Of a DNA stretch of 64,000 bases, positions 1 to 9,779 are shown piece after piece. The notes under the pieces are model-generated. The model saw nothing but the letters and a program-made list of their open reading frames with translations, had not been told where the DNA came from and made no database searches. The DNA comes from Bin55 sp965205965. Lineage in GTDB: Bacteria > Pseudomonadota > Gammaproteobacteria > Pseudomonadales > Azotimanducaceae. The stretch's first letter is position 1, and the number at the start of each line of letters is the position of its first letter. Position numbers and translations under genes: made by a program. Location of the stretch: assembly GCA_965205965.1 (NCBI GenBank), contig CBDBHT010000007.1:248001-312000 (forward strand), given 5' to 3'.

Positions 1-2241
1 GGGTCTGGATAAAAGCAGCGGACACTTTTCCATCAATCGAGATGCCGCGTCCAGTTCGGCTTCAAGATCGCGATGCCCCTGAATGTCGATGCCATCCTGC
101 CGGGCGAATAGAATGCCACCGCCGTGCCCAGGTTCGAAAACGGTTCCGGTTCCGGGAATCGGTTCCACCACCAGAGCCACCGAGAGACCATCATGAAATG
201 GCTCGAGACGCACCCAGGGTTCAGCGTCCGCGGTGACTTCGGTGATTCCGCTGACCGACCCCGCGCTGCTCTGCACCCGGACCTCAGCGGTCATCGTGGA
301 AACCGACTCCAACAGCCGTGATTTCTGCTCGACGGGAATCTTGAGACCTTTAGGCGGAATGAGCTCGAACAACGATCTATGGAAGTTGGTGAAACGAATC
401 ACTTCAATCCGGCCACCTGAGGCTGTCGGAATCTCGTATTCAGTGTCGGCGTCCACTGGGCGAGGTTCAATGGTTACGATGACATGGTGCTTTTCATCCC
501 GGTCAACTCGCAGTTCAGGTTCCACACGCACGATCTCGACTGGATCGCCTACGTCATCAATTACGTGGGGGTGACCTGCCAAAGCGTAAATGCCGCTGGT
601 TCCAAGCGAATAATCGTTGACGTACCATCCAGTGTGTTGTTCGATTTCGGCCGCGGCCGCCACATCCTCGTCGCGAACAAATTTCATGGTCCTGATCTCC
701 TTTGCCAGGCGTTTCAGGGCCACCTTGCGACCTTTGCTCCACTTGCCGTTTCTGTACCCAGTCTGCAGGATCGGACTTGCGCGACCGTAAATCGAGCCAG
801 TGCTGACTTGCCATACAAGACGCTTTTCAGACTCGACTGAAGCAGAACCTGCTTTGCCTTGTTTAATCTTGGCATCGTAGGCGAGGTGCTCGATCGCCTT
901 TAAGGACCATTCCCATGCGGGCGCGGTACCCTCTAAAATCGCCAGAGTCTTTGTACCCAGCACGGCGTGTAGGTCCGCGGCATCGCGGCGATCGGTCCCT
1001 TCCGGGAGAACGCTTTCATTCAGGTGATTAAATACCGCAGCACATTCTGCCTCGATCCAGCGAAAGCCGTTGATCTTCGCTCGATGACGAAAATTGCGCA
1101 AGGCCATCAGCCACTGGTCGCTCACCGTCGTGGCATCGAAACCGAGCCAGTACTTTCTGAAGCCGTTACAGAGCAGGCGAAGACAGGGATACTTGAAAGG
1201 ACTGTCGTGGATTCCCTTTCGGGATTGCGCGCTCAGAGCGTCCGCCACAAGAAAAAACTCCGTAGTGCTGGAGCACTCCAGTCGACGGAACGCCGTAGCC
1301 AAATCCCGCAGCAATGCATGTGACTCCGGTTTATTGAGACGAACGAGCGCGAACAAGGAAAGCGCGAAGGAGCGGTGATCCGGGAATACGATTCGCCTGC
1401 GAGTTCCGGCTTTTTCCGCGGCAATCGCTGCATTGATATGATGGCTGGCAGTTTGATTATCCCCGGTCAGCATTGCGATCAGAGCTTTAATTGAGGCAAT
1501 TCCCGTTCTTGCCAGCTTGCTGCTAAGGCTCTCTTCGGACAATTCCTCATATACGGCTTCCGCTTCCTTGAACTGCCCCTGCAGGACGCGGATGAATGCG
1601 ATGCTTGAAGCGTGGAGCGTGAAATTGGAACTAAGCTCCTGGCAGGCACTGATCACCGTTTCCGGTGGTGCCGCGGTCTCGATCACATGCAACAGGCTGG
1701 CTGAAAGTGCCGTGTCGTGGTACTCGGCTGGAAGCTTTAAAACCAGCTTGCAGTCAAACGGTTCCGCAAGGATTCGCCAATCATCCTGCCCAATTCTTGC
1801 CTCTTCCAAGAATTTGGGGATTCCGTCAGATTTACCCCTGAGAAGTGCGTAGCGAAACTCCGCTTTGGAGAGTTCCTCTTTTCCATCGAAACTGTAGGAG
1901 TAGGCGGTGCGGTTTTGTCTCTTGTATGCTTGGAGGAAGCTGTAGTGGCGATTGTTGTCTGCCGACTTTCTAGCGAGGCCAGCATCCCATTCAGAAATAG
2001 CGTGCACGATTGAATACTTGGAATCACCGTGTCGAACGCATATGCCCGCGTCTATAAGTTCATTGACTATCTCATGGATTTTGGTTTGGGTCGGGGACCT
2101 ATTGTTGAATCGCAAGCCGACAGACTTCAGCAACTCTGTCATATTGGGCACATTCGCACCGCTGGGGGCAATTGCGCCGAAGCCTTGTGCTACGAACTGT
2201 GCTTCCGGAGTCAACGCGTCGTATGGATCTAAAACTTTCAT
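1..2241 (-). CDS. SNF2-family DEAD/DEAH helicase, N-terminal portion (3' end outside window)
   Basis: I checked this frame codon by codon: it is open for 747 codons from the ATG at 2241 to the window edge, so the stop lies beyond position 1. A GAGG Shine-Dalgarno sits about 8 bases before the ATG, and an in-frame stop lies further upstream. Residues 1-500 look helical, like a regulatory N-terminus. From about residue 550 the sequence matches, from memory, the helicase-associated region of long bacterial SNF2 helicases: an AGHPHVIDD start, an EPELRV strand, RFTNFHRSLFELI, and at the edge RDLEAELDAASRLMEKCPLL, which in that family directly precedes the ATPase core. The core itself (Walker A, DEAH) is not in the window, so activity cannot be judged. 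Such proteins are large (about 1300 residues) and often sit in defence islands, which fits the restriction remnants near 11-15 kb. Coding status is very secure; family call is good but from memory. Confidence 0.82.
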   Translation of the reverse strand, partial: MKVLDPYDALTPEAQFVAQGFGAIAPSGANVPNMTELLKSVGLRFNNRSPTQTKIHEIVNELIDAGICVRHGDSKYSIVHAISEWDAGLARKSADNNRHYSFLQAYKRQNRTAYSYSFDGKEELSKAEFRYALLRGKSDGIPKFLEEARIGQDDWRILAEPFDCKLVLKLPAEYHDTALSASLLHVIETAAPPETVISACQELSSNFTLHASSIAFIRVLQGQFKEAEAVYEELSEESLSSKLARTGIASIKALIAMLTGDNQTASHHINAAIAAEKAGTRRRIVFPDHRSFALSLFALVRLNKPESHALLRDLATAFRRLECSSTTEFFLVADALSAQSRKGIHDSPFKYPCLRLLCNGFRKYWLGFDATTVSDQWLMALRNFRHRAKINGFRWIEAECAAVFNHLNESVLPEGTDRRDAADLHAVLGTKTLAILEGTAPAWEWSLKAIEHLAYDAKIKQGKAGSASVESEKRLVWQVSTGSIYGRASPILQTGYRNGKWSKGRKVALKRLAKEIRTMKFVRDEDVAAAAEIEQHTGWYVNDYSLGTSGIYALAGHPHVIDDVGDPVEIVRVEPELRVDRDEKHHVIVTIEPRPVDADTEYEIPTASGGRIEVIRFTNFHRSLFELIPPKGLKIPVEQKSRLLESVSTMTAEVRVQSSAGSVSGITEVTADAEPWVRLEPFHDGLSVALVVEPIPGTGTVFEPGHGGGILFARQDGIDIQGHRDLEAELDAASRLMEKCPLLLSRP

Positions 2242-2440
2242 AGTCGCCTCAAGTTGAACTCATCAGACTCTGGAAAGCGCACACGGCCAAGAAATATAAA
2301 GAAAGACAAATGACTTTCGACAGAACCTCTCACAAGACGAATTACGCAGAGAACAGGATTTCGCTGGACACTCTATTCTACACGCGCAGTGTCAAGGTAA
2401 TGCAATAGCGGAACGATTGTCATTTAGAGATTCTTAGTTA

Positions 2441-4260
2441 GTGTCTGCGGGAAAACCCCATTTTACGATGGGTTTAAGCCACGTGATGGTATCCGTCGCT
2501 CAGGGGATCATGTTGATTTAGGAGATGTACGACGGGTAATCGGCCCATCGGGGCTCCAAAAGTGCGGATGATGTTCTCCTGCTCGCTTTCGGGGCGTGCG
2601 GGGTCCGTCCCGAGGGGCGGGAAGGATGGATATTGAGGATGGGGACGGCTAGGCCGCCAAACGATAGGGTGGTGCGTGCGTGCGATGGGACCGCCGCGCC
2701 GCCCGTTGCTGCAGCAAGCGTCCGAGTCGGTGCAGGTTGGCTGCGAGGATCGAGATACCCACGGTGCGTTCGAAGCCTGCCCGGCCATGCGTGCGCACCC
2801 GGTCCAAGCCATGGCTTTCCAACGCATGGATCGCCGATTCCACGCCCGGATGCCGCCGGCGTCGCGCCACGAACGATGCTTTACCTTCCCGAGCTCGGCT
2901 GGCCTCCGTGCCGCGCCCCTTCGCGGGCAACGCGACGTGCTCCAGCACCGCGGCCAGTTGCTGTTGGTTGGCGGGGCTGTGGAACCCCCGGTCGAAACTG
3001 CATCCACGCAACTCCGGATACTGTGCCTGGCATGCCGCCACCAGCGGAACCCCCACGTCCACATCGCCGCCATGCCACTGCAAGTGCCAACCCAGGATGA
3101 ACTGATGTTGATCTTCCAGCACCGTCAGGGGAACCCCCAGCTCCACCGGCCGGCCGGCCTTGCCCTTCACGATCCAGCGCGTATGCGGCTCGAACAGCGA
3201 GAACAGTTTCTCCTCGTGCGGGATCGTTTCCCCTTCCAGCACGCGACGGCGGATCTGATCCTGCAAACGCACCGAGCAGGCGTGAAACCAGTGCCATCGC
3301 GACAGCTGCGCCGGCGACACCGAGCCCTCCGGCAATCCTTCCAGCTCCTCCAGCGTGTCGCCCAGACGCCCCGTCAGATCGCCGCACAGGGTCAACCACG
3401 CCGCCACCGCCTTCGGGCGTCGGCACCACAACCGCGCACGGCTCACCCGTTGATAGCCCTGCCGAACCTGGCTCCGCCAGTACTGCCCCTGCCGCCATCC
3501 CGACACCTCATGCGATCCGCAACAGACCGAAACCTCCGTCAGCAGCACCCGCATCGCATCCCACAGCAGGTTCACGTCCGTCGGGTAATGCACGTCCGTC
3601 TCCACTACGAACGAGTCAACCCGACCGTCCAAGGCGGTGCCAGGGAACTTTCCCGCCACCGCATGACCCTCCCGTACCAGCAGCGCATTCAATTCCTGTA
3701 GCAACGCCGGCGTCACCAGCGACACGTTGTCCTGCAAGGTGCGCACCGAGTACGTCCAGTCATCCAGAAACCCATGCTGCAGCATCTTCCGTACCACCTG
3801 GTGATGGTTCACCAACTCCCCCAGACGGTCGTAGTCGCAATTCAAACCCTGCTTGAGCACCGCCATCACCAGAACCCGCCACAGCGTCATCCCCGGCCGA
3901 CCGTTCTCCGGATCCCGATCCGCGGTCACATGGCAACCCAGTAACCCTTCCAATTCCTCCCGACACGACACGTACAGATGCTGCAATCCCAACAGCAACG
4001 CCGGAATGTCATCCCGTGATTTCACATTGATCTTGATCTCACCGACCGGCGTCTCATCCAACCGCAAGGCATGCTCGAAACGTCTCATGATCGCTGCTCT
4101 CCCAACGAAGATCCGCACAGAACACCCCTGAAACCCCTAAAAAAGCCCATTTCAACGCCTCCAACGGCAATCTTCACCCGTAGCATTTTAGCTCAAAATA
4201 CCCTCCCATGCCACAATAATCAGCACTTTGATACAATCATCAGGGTTTTCGCACAGACAC
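2441..4260 (-). mobile_element. Complete IS element, ISNCY/IS5-like, 6-bp target duplication
   Basis: The ends are inverted repeats: the left begins GTGTCTGCGGGAAAACCC and the right, read inward, begins GTGTCTGTGCGAAAACCC. The hexamer TAGTTA is duplicated at 2435-2440 and 4261-4266. One transposase gene fills most of the 1820 bp. A short remnant of the same end occurs near 44740, so the family has transposed here before. The family name is a guess between ISNCY (IS1202/ISDol1-like) and IS5-like. Confidence 0.85.
2649..4088 (-). CDS. DDE transposase of the 2.4-4.3 kb IS
   Basis: An intact 479-residue transposase that catalyses movement of its host element. The chosen ATG (4088) gives MRRFEHALRLDE and has GGGAGAG about 9 bases upstream; a longer in-frame start at 4118 has no better site. 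Visible landmarks are an N-terminal region with GMTLWRVLVMAVLKQGLNCDYDRL, the first aspartate block TALDGRVDSFVVETDVHYPTD, a second acidic block CSFDRGFHSPANQ, and a C-terminal block ESAIHALESHGLDRVRTHG that probably supplies the catalytic glutamate. The VETDVHYPTD signature is shared by ISNCY/IS5-type transposases. The frame shows no damage, so the element may still be mobile. Confidence 0.85.
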   Translation of the reverse strand: MRRFEHALRLDETPVGEIKINVKSRDDIPALLLGLQHLYVSCREELEGLLGCHVTADRDPENGRPGMTLWRVLVMAVLKQGLNCDYDRLGELVNHHQVVRKMLQHGFLDDWTYSVRTLQDNVSLVTPALLQELNALLVREGHAVAGKFPGTALDGRVDSFVVETDVHYPTDVNLLWDAMRVLLTEVSVCCGSHEVSGWRQGQYWRSQVRQGYQRVSRARLWCRRPKAVAAWLTLCGDLTGRLGDTLEELEGLPEGSVSPAQLSRWHWFHACSVRLQDQIRRRVLEGETIPHEEKLFSLFEPHTRWIVKGKAGRPVELGVPLTVLEDQHQFILGWHLQWHGGDVDVGVPLVAACQAQYPELRGCSFDRGFHSPANQQQLAAVLEHVALPAKGRGTEASRAREGKASFVARRRRHPGVESAIHALESHGLDRVRTHGRAGFERTVGISILAANLHRLGRLLQQRAARRSHRTHAPPYRLAA

Positions 4261-4322
4261 TAGTTAACTGGTCTACTTCCTTAGATTATCCTAAATGTTA
4301 GTATTAAAGTGAATGTCGTTAA

Positions 4323-6302
4323 CCCGGATTTCTCATAATCAAGTCGAAAATGATATTGTTTCACGGGATGCGTTGGGTACGGGCATGGGATTTCGCGTCG
4401 CGGGTTCGAAAAAGCTTCGGAGGGCGGGAATGCGTGTGTTTTCCACGCCTTTTTGCGGGCGGGACGGCGAATCGCTGAGTATCCGGGCGCGGGGAGGCCG
4501 GCGCGCGCCGCCGCCAGCGTCATGAACCCGGTTGCACTGGGCTTTTACGTCGGTGCCAAGCTGGCCCAGATCAACCAGAAATCCTTCCAGTACGGGAAGG
4601 TGGACCCGAACGCCAGATGAATCCGCCGCGTGGACACCGTCACGCGCCCAGGGATCCGGAATCGCTTCGTAGACCGTTTGCGCGTCGGGCTTCCGGAGCG
4701 AGGTGACGACGAAGCGGCTGTGGTATCGGGTCTCGCCGATCGGCGCACATGGGCCGTCCGCGCCGGCCTCCGGTCCGCCGTCAGCCTTGCCGCCCGGTTC
4801 CCCGTCCGCGTTGCCGATCGGTTGTCCCGGCAGCCATTCGGCCTTGGCGATCACGCGGCGTTCGCGGGTCCAGCTGTCGCGTGTGCGATAGCCGAAGCCC
4901 TGGTAGCCGCGAACCGCTCGCTGCGCATAGTGCGGATCCCGCTTCAACCGGTCCCGCAGATCGTCCATCAACGGCTTGACCCGGTCTTTCAGCCGATCAT
5001 TACGTGGCAGCCCTAGCACGTAATCCACGCCCCGCGCCTCGCACCACGTCATCCACTCGTCGCGGCAGTAGGCCCCGTCGGCGCGGATCAGGATCGGCAC
5101 CTGCGGAAATCGCTTCCGCAACCGGTCCACGAGCGGCGCGATCGTCTCCACCACGCCCGCCGCCACATCGCCGCTCGACGTGCGCAGTTCCGTCCGCACC
5201 GGCCAGCCGTTGCAGAACACCAGCCGCGGAAGGTAGCAGTATGCATGGTAGTACCCGTGATAGAACCGGTGCTCCTGCCGGCCGTGCAGTTCCACGTCCG
5301 TGGCATCGATGTCCAGCACCAACCGCTTCGGTGTCCTGCCCCCGCTCGCCCTGAACCAGGTACCAGCTCCACGAGCAGCTCGTCGAGCGCATCGAAATCC
5401 ACGGTGATCTGGCGCGCCTTCGCCCGGCCCGGCCCGTTCGCCGACAGCTCCATCCGGTTCAGCGTGCTTTTGCCGGCCAGCGGCTCGCAGTCCGAACGCG
5501 CACACTCCACCCGCTCCATGGCCGTGGACAGGACCCGGTCACGCCGCAGCTCATCGTGATCGTTCACATCCTCGTAGCCCAGCGCGAGACCCAAAATCCG
5601 CTGCCCCAACAACGCCTCCAGCGGATGCGCCACCTTGGACGGGTCCCGGTGATCCGTGAAACATGCCGAGACGCGCTCGAACAACTGGACCTGCTCGGCC
5701 ACCATCATCATCAGTACCGAGCCCCCGTTGGAACTCAGCTCGCCTCCACTGCAGTCCACCTCCATCCGCATCGGACGGACCCCTTTCGCCATCCAACGCA
5801 CCAGCCGGCCCGCGCCGCGCTTGTGCTCGATCTTCATCCCGTGCCCTCCTCTATCCGACCCCATCGGCCGCGTTGCGCCAACGGTGCCCAGGCACATCCT
5901 GCGCACCCGCACGATACGCCACAGCCACCGGGGCAACCAGCCCGCCGACAGGTCGGAGCGTTCGGACATCGTCAAGACAAGGACCCAAGGGCGTACGATA
6001 CGCACGTCCGCCGCATGCTCACCCACATGGCTCATCATCCAGTCGAAAACAGCATGTTTCACGGGACACGCCGCTTTTCACGCGGATCGCAGCGGCCCGC
6101 AAAACGGCCCGAGGCGCATGCTACAAGTCCGCACCTCTTCCACCAGCATCGCACTCAGCACCGACCGCGGCCCGCTTCTATCCGACCCGAACGCACCCCG
6201 CTACCATCCCCATCCCCCCGACAAAGTCCAATCAACTTTGGTGTATCAATAACTTACACGCATATAAATCGCACCCAAGCCCTCCATTATGAGAAATAAG
6301 GG
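4323..6302 (-). mobile_element. IS1380-family element, copy 1 (inactivated)
   Basis: Ends are CCCGGATTTCTCATAATC on the left and, read inward, CCCTTATTTCTCATAATG on the right, flanked by TTAA at 4319-4322 and 6303-6306. The 4-bp duplication fits IS1380. This 1980-bp copy lacks the roughly 0.5-kb IS4-derived passenger seen in the copies at 17952-20626 and 41086-43747, so it represents the ancestral arrangement. Its transposase is broken. Confidence 0.88.
4545..5838 (-). pseudogene. IS1380-family transposase, frameshifted and internally deleted
   Basis: The start (MKIEHKRGAGRLVRWMAKG) follows a GGAGGG site. The protein is colinear with the intact 503-residue copy at 41308-42819 until a frameshift near 5340-5390, then resumes with the first catalytic block LDIDATDVELHGRQEHRFYH and the second, IRADGAYCRDEWM. 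The third block (YCDRGEAENWIKE in the intact copy) is missing: the sequence jumps from DAQTVYE straight into the C-terminal region, a deletion of about 250 bp. Loss of the catalytic glutamate region makes this copy inactive regardless of the frameshift. Confidence 0.85.
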
Positions 6303-6421
6303 TTAACACGGATCATGGGTGAAATACGGACGTTGGAACCGCGGTTACCGCTCCAAACCAAAAAACGGTCCCATCTCCCGCACTGCTCATGCAATATTGG
6401 GGTTAGGCCGTTCCACAGCCG

Positions 6422-7585
6422 TCATACCTCCGCGAGGAGCGACGTCAGCTCGCGCAGACCGATCACCTCGATTCCTTCACCCTTAGGGTACCGATCGTCG
6501 CCCGAATACACGACGAAGGAGCACTCCAGATTGAGGTCTTCCCGCGCGTGGTGGAATCCCTTGTCGAGCTTCGGCGCGAGGCCGCGCTTGATTTCGACCG
6601 CCCACAGCTTTCCGCCTGGTATCTCCAGTATCAGGTCGATTTCAGCACCGGCGGCCGTTCGATAAAAGTACGTCTTCACTCGCTCCGGTGCCGCGCCAAG
6701 CAGGTTTTCCAGTACGAACCCTTCCCAGCTTCCGCCGGCGACCGGGTGACCCAGCACTGCATCCCAATCATCGAGGCCGAGCAGCGCGTGGACGATGCCG
6801 CTGTCGCGTACATAGATCTTCGGAGATTTCACCAGACGCTTGCCGACATTGGCGTGGAAGACAGACAGGCGCCGCACCAGCAGTAGATCGACAAGCAGGT
6901 CGAGATAGCGGGTGACCGTTTTGCCATCGACGCCGAGGCTACGCGCGAGCTGAGCCGCGTTGAGCATGCCGCCCTGCACATGGGACAGCATGGTCCAGAA
7001 TCGACGCAACGTTTCCGCCGGCACGCGCGGTCCGAGCTGCGGGATATCACGTTCCAGGTATGTGCGTATGAAATTCTCCCGCCAGACCGCGCTGGCTCCG
7101 TCGCTCTCTGCGAGAAAGCTGTCGGGGAAGCCGCCCCTGATCCAGAGTTTCTCGCGCGCATCGCCATCGACTTCGAGCACGTTGAATGCCCCCAACTCGA
7201 CATAGGCAATGCGGCCAGCTAGGGTTTCGCCTGACTGCTTGAGCAGATCGATCGACGCCGAGCCCAGCAGCAAGAATCGACCTGCCCGGATATCGCGGCG
7301 GAGCCCTTTGTCGATGAGGCCGCGAAGTGTCTGAAACAGCTCCGGCATTCGCTGGACCTCATCCAAGATTACCAGCTTGTCTTCATGGCCAGACAGATAA
7401 AGGGCGGCATCGGCCAGCTTCTCGCGGTCTGCCGCGTTCTCAAGGTCGAGATAGACGCTTGGTCGTTCTTCGGCGATAAGCTCGGCCAGCGTGGTCTTGC
7501 CCACCTGGCGAGGTCCGAGCAGAGCCACCGCCGGAAACTGATCTAACCGGGCGCGAACGATCTGCGATTTATGGCGCGATATCAT
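6422..7585 (-). CDS. AAA ATPase with DUF4143 domain
   Basis: A 387-residue protein of the AAA_14/DUF4143 type. The Walker A motif is LLGPRQVGKTTLAEL (about residues 22-36), Walker B is LVILDEVQRMPEL (about 72-84), and a sensor-like LLLGSAS follows. The DUF4143 half contains ERDIPQLGPRVPAETLRRFW, a winged-helix-like segment (AAQLARSLGVDGKTVTRYLDLL) and a C-terminal nuclease-like fold ending in the usual AGAEIDLILE...LWAVEIKRG, with the E-x-D...E-x-K pattern of PD-(D/E)XK-type domains. The cellular role of this family is not established; members are often linked to toxin-antitoxin or mobile regions. It lies between two IS remnants and appears intact. Upstream, GTATGGCATAC at about 7595 is a palindrome that could be an operator, but this is speculative. 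Confidence 0.88.
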   Translation of the reverse strand: MISRHKSQIVRARLDQFPAVALLGPRQVGKTTLAELIAEERPSVYLDLENAADREKLADAALYLSGHEDKLVILDEVQRMPELFQTLRGLIDKGLRRDIRAGRFLLLGSASIDLLKQSGETLAGRIAYVELGAFNVLEVDGDAREKLWIRGGFPDSFLAESDGASAVWRENFIRTYLERDIPQLGPRVPAETLRRFWTMLSHVQGGMLNAAQLARSLGVDGKTVTRYLDLLVDLLLVRRLSVFHANVGKRLVKSPKIYVRDSGIVHALLGLDDWDAVLGHPVAGGSWEGFVLENLLGAAPERVKTYFYRTAAGAEIDLILEIPGGKLWAVEIKRGLAPKLDKGFHHAREDLNLECSFVVYSGDDRYPKGEGIEVIGLRELTSLLAEV

Positions 7586-7701
7586 GCTTGTAAGTATGGC
7601 ATACCATGCTAGAAATGCAAGGATATTTGAGAGGCATGTCTATTTATTTTGATAAAGAATTAGATTTTCATGGCCCTTTACTCTTTATCGGGATCATATC
7701 A

Positions 7702-8545
7702 GCAATTCCCCGTATAACCCAAACTCTGCCATGAGTATGGACTTTGTGGATTAGCTTTCGCGATAATAAAAGCGTAGACTTGTCGTTTGAGGATGGATGA
7801 TAGGTTAGTATAAGGTTTATCTGACAAGTGAGGTATCCAAGAATGAAGGCGTTGAAATTGCGCAAGGACATGAGCAAGCCCGGGCTGCTTCGGGAGGTTT
7901 TCGATCTGGTGGTCGATCCAGTTTCCGGTCGAGAGTTTTCCATCGGAGCGTGTCTGATGTCGGGTCTGGCGATGTTTCTGGAGAAGCACGCCTCGCTGTT
8001 GCAGTTTGATCTATCGATGCGCGGGGATACGGTGGAGGATAGCGAATCTGCGCCGTCTGTACGGTCTTGCGCGGGTTCCCTGCGACACGACCCTGCGCCG
8101 TCGTCTGGATACGGTCTCGCCAGTGCAGTGTCGGCTGGCGTTTCAGCAGGTACCGCAACGCGCCCAGCGCGGCAAGGTCCTGCGGCGGATGTCGGCGTGG
8201 CGTGGTCATTATCTGGTAGCTATGGACGGCACCGGCACCTTTTCCTCCCAGCGGGTCCACGGTCCGTGCTATCTGCGGGCCCGGCATCGCAGCGGCTCGG
8301 TCACGTACTCCCATCAACAGTTGTATGCGGTGCTGGTGCATCCGGATCAGCGGCAGGTGCTGCCGATGGCGGTGGAGGCGGTTCGCAATGGGGACGGCTC
8401 GACCAAGAACGACTGTGAGCGATGTGCCTGGACCCGGCTGGTTCCGGTCCTGGCTTCGCTCTATCGACGTATGAAACTGATCGTGATCGCCGATGGGCTG
8501 TTCTCGCAGGGGACCCAGATCCGGCTGCTTCAGGAGCACGGACTA
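7702..8545 (+). mobile_element. ISNCY-type element fragment (left end and 5' part), cut by IS256
   Basis: The left terminus CAGCAATTCCCCGTATA matches the terminus of the element at 35962-40261. About 840 bp remain before the IS256 element beginning near 8546. The other half is not found on the far side of IS256 at 11161, so a deletion or recombination accompanied or followed the insertion. Confidence 0.8.
7843..8545 (+). pseudogene. ISNCY-type transposase, 5' part, frameshifted and truncated
   Basis: The ATG at 7843 opens MKALKLRKDMSKPGLLREVF, matching the N-terminus at 40119. A frameshift near 8015-8045 moves the homology (LRRLYGLARVPCDTTLRRRL) into another frame. The gene keeps the first DDE block, LVAMDGTGTFSSQRVHGPC, and IVIADGLFSQGTQIRLLQEHGL, then ends abruptly at the IS256 boundary. 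The C-terminal block with RWKIENETFNTLKN is lost. The family is IS4-superfamily-like by its RWKIENETFNTLKN signature; the exact IS family was not resolved. Confidence 0.82.
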
Positions 8546-8602
8546 GTTGTGTCAAGAATTTTCTGCAATTTCTGGTGGGAGCGGAGATCCGCCCATATGG
8601 GC

Positions 8603-9734
8603 AATGGCATTCGTTTAGTGATCATTGTCATTCGTTTAAGGAAGTGCCCTTCACCCCTGTATGGAATGCCAGTCCTATGTTGAGTTAATCAGCAGTTTTT
8701 GCTTGCAGTCTTCTCCCTCGCTGCCACATCTTCACGGGTTTTCGGGATCGTCGTTCGAAGGATCTGCCGGGCCGGAGTCGTTGTCGGCATCGGATGATGT
8801 CGCGAACCCACCTGGGTGACCGTTTCCTGTAGCGCGGATGCCTGCTTCAGCAACAGGGCTCTCGATGTCGGCCGCCACCATCGCCAGTCCGTGCTTGAAA
8901 TGGGTCTGCCTGCGCGGCTTGCCATGTTCGTGCGGGCTTTCGTTCCATCGATGGTCGCCGTGACCGGAGAACCGCCGGGTCATGGCGTTCAGGGGGAAGC
9001 CGGCATAGAGTTTCTGTTTCACTCCCCGCTCGCTTGGTCCATGGAAGTCTTCCACCTCCATCCGTTGTTTGGACACCTTGTACCATTCTTCCACGCCCCA
9101 TCTTGCGCGATACCGCTCCGCCAGTTGCGGGATGGTGTATTGCTTCGAATCCAGCAGGGTGGTTCCGAGGATGAAGACCGTTTTGCCGACGAGGTATTTC
9201 ACCAGCCGAAGGCAGTGTGCACCACAGGTGGCGAGTGTGCCTTTGCGGGGGGCGATCTCCATCACCACATCCTCTCGATCGCCGGGGATGAGATGGTCGA
9301 TGTCGGCACCGGTTTTCCGCTTTATCCCGAACACCGCATGCAGTCCCCGGATCACGTGCACGTGCAGCATCCGTAGACAGGATCCAGGGCTTTCCCCGCC
9401 CTTCGGCGTCCGCCAGCCAAGATGACTGCAGATGGCCGAAGCCAGTTCATCGCGACTCAAGGACGGAAACAGCTCCACCGTCCTCTGAATGTCCGCAATC
9501 CGACGGCGGGTCAGCCGCCTGCCACAAAATGTGATCGACTTCAGATCCACGATTCTCGAACCCATCCACTTTCCGTCCGAAACAATTCCATACAGCATAG
9601 TTTGCCAAAAAAAATGTCGCAACGCAACCCCTTTTTTTGAACACTCCAAAAAACAGAAACAAGTCCCAGTCAATCAATGGGTTATAGAAAACCCTCAAAG
9701 GCGCAGATCGACTTTTCTCAAACCGAATGCCATT
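8603..9734 (-). mobile_element. Internally deleted IS4-family element, copy A, 12-bp target duplication
   Basis: Starts AATGGCATTCGTTTAG and ends CGAATGCCATT; the duplication GCCCATATGGGC is at 8591-8602 and 9735-9746. Relative to the full element at 48117-50660 it has lost about 1.39 kb between two GATGCTG heptamers. It is nearly identical to the copy at 36861-37991, apart from at least one 1-bp indel near 8808. Perfect target duplications imply that the deleted form itself was moved, presumably by a full-length transposase elsewhere. Confidence 0.9.
8732..9565 (-). pseudogene. IS4-family transposase with central deletion
   Basis: The ATG at 9565 (GGAAAGTGG upstream) opens MGSRIVDLKSITFCGRRL. 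About 65 residues of N-terminal domain run to PGSCLRML and then join directly to LHVHVIRGLHAVFGIKRKTG from the C-terminal third. The two catalytic aspartate blocks (VDGTYLN and YDRGYYS in the 48-50 kb copy) and the DUF4338 domain are gone; only the final block YRARWGVEEWYK with the catalytic glutamate remains. It cannot be an active transposase. Whether the short protein is made or has a regulatory effect is unknown. Confidence 0.87.
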
Positions 9735-9779
9735 GCCCATATGGGCGGGTCTCCGCTCGGCGCGAAATTTTCGGGCGTT

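Noticed and set aside
42..840. Several plus-strand open frames at the left edge
   Set aside because: They are antisense shadows of the continuous minus-strand helicase frame, which I verified open codon by codon for 747 codons.
2676..3701. 341-codon plus-strand frame opposite the 2.4-4.3 kb transposase
   Set aside because: It is antisense to an intact transposase in GC-rich DNA where long spurious frames are expected, and it has no recognisable motif.
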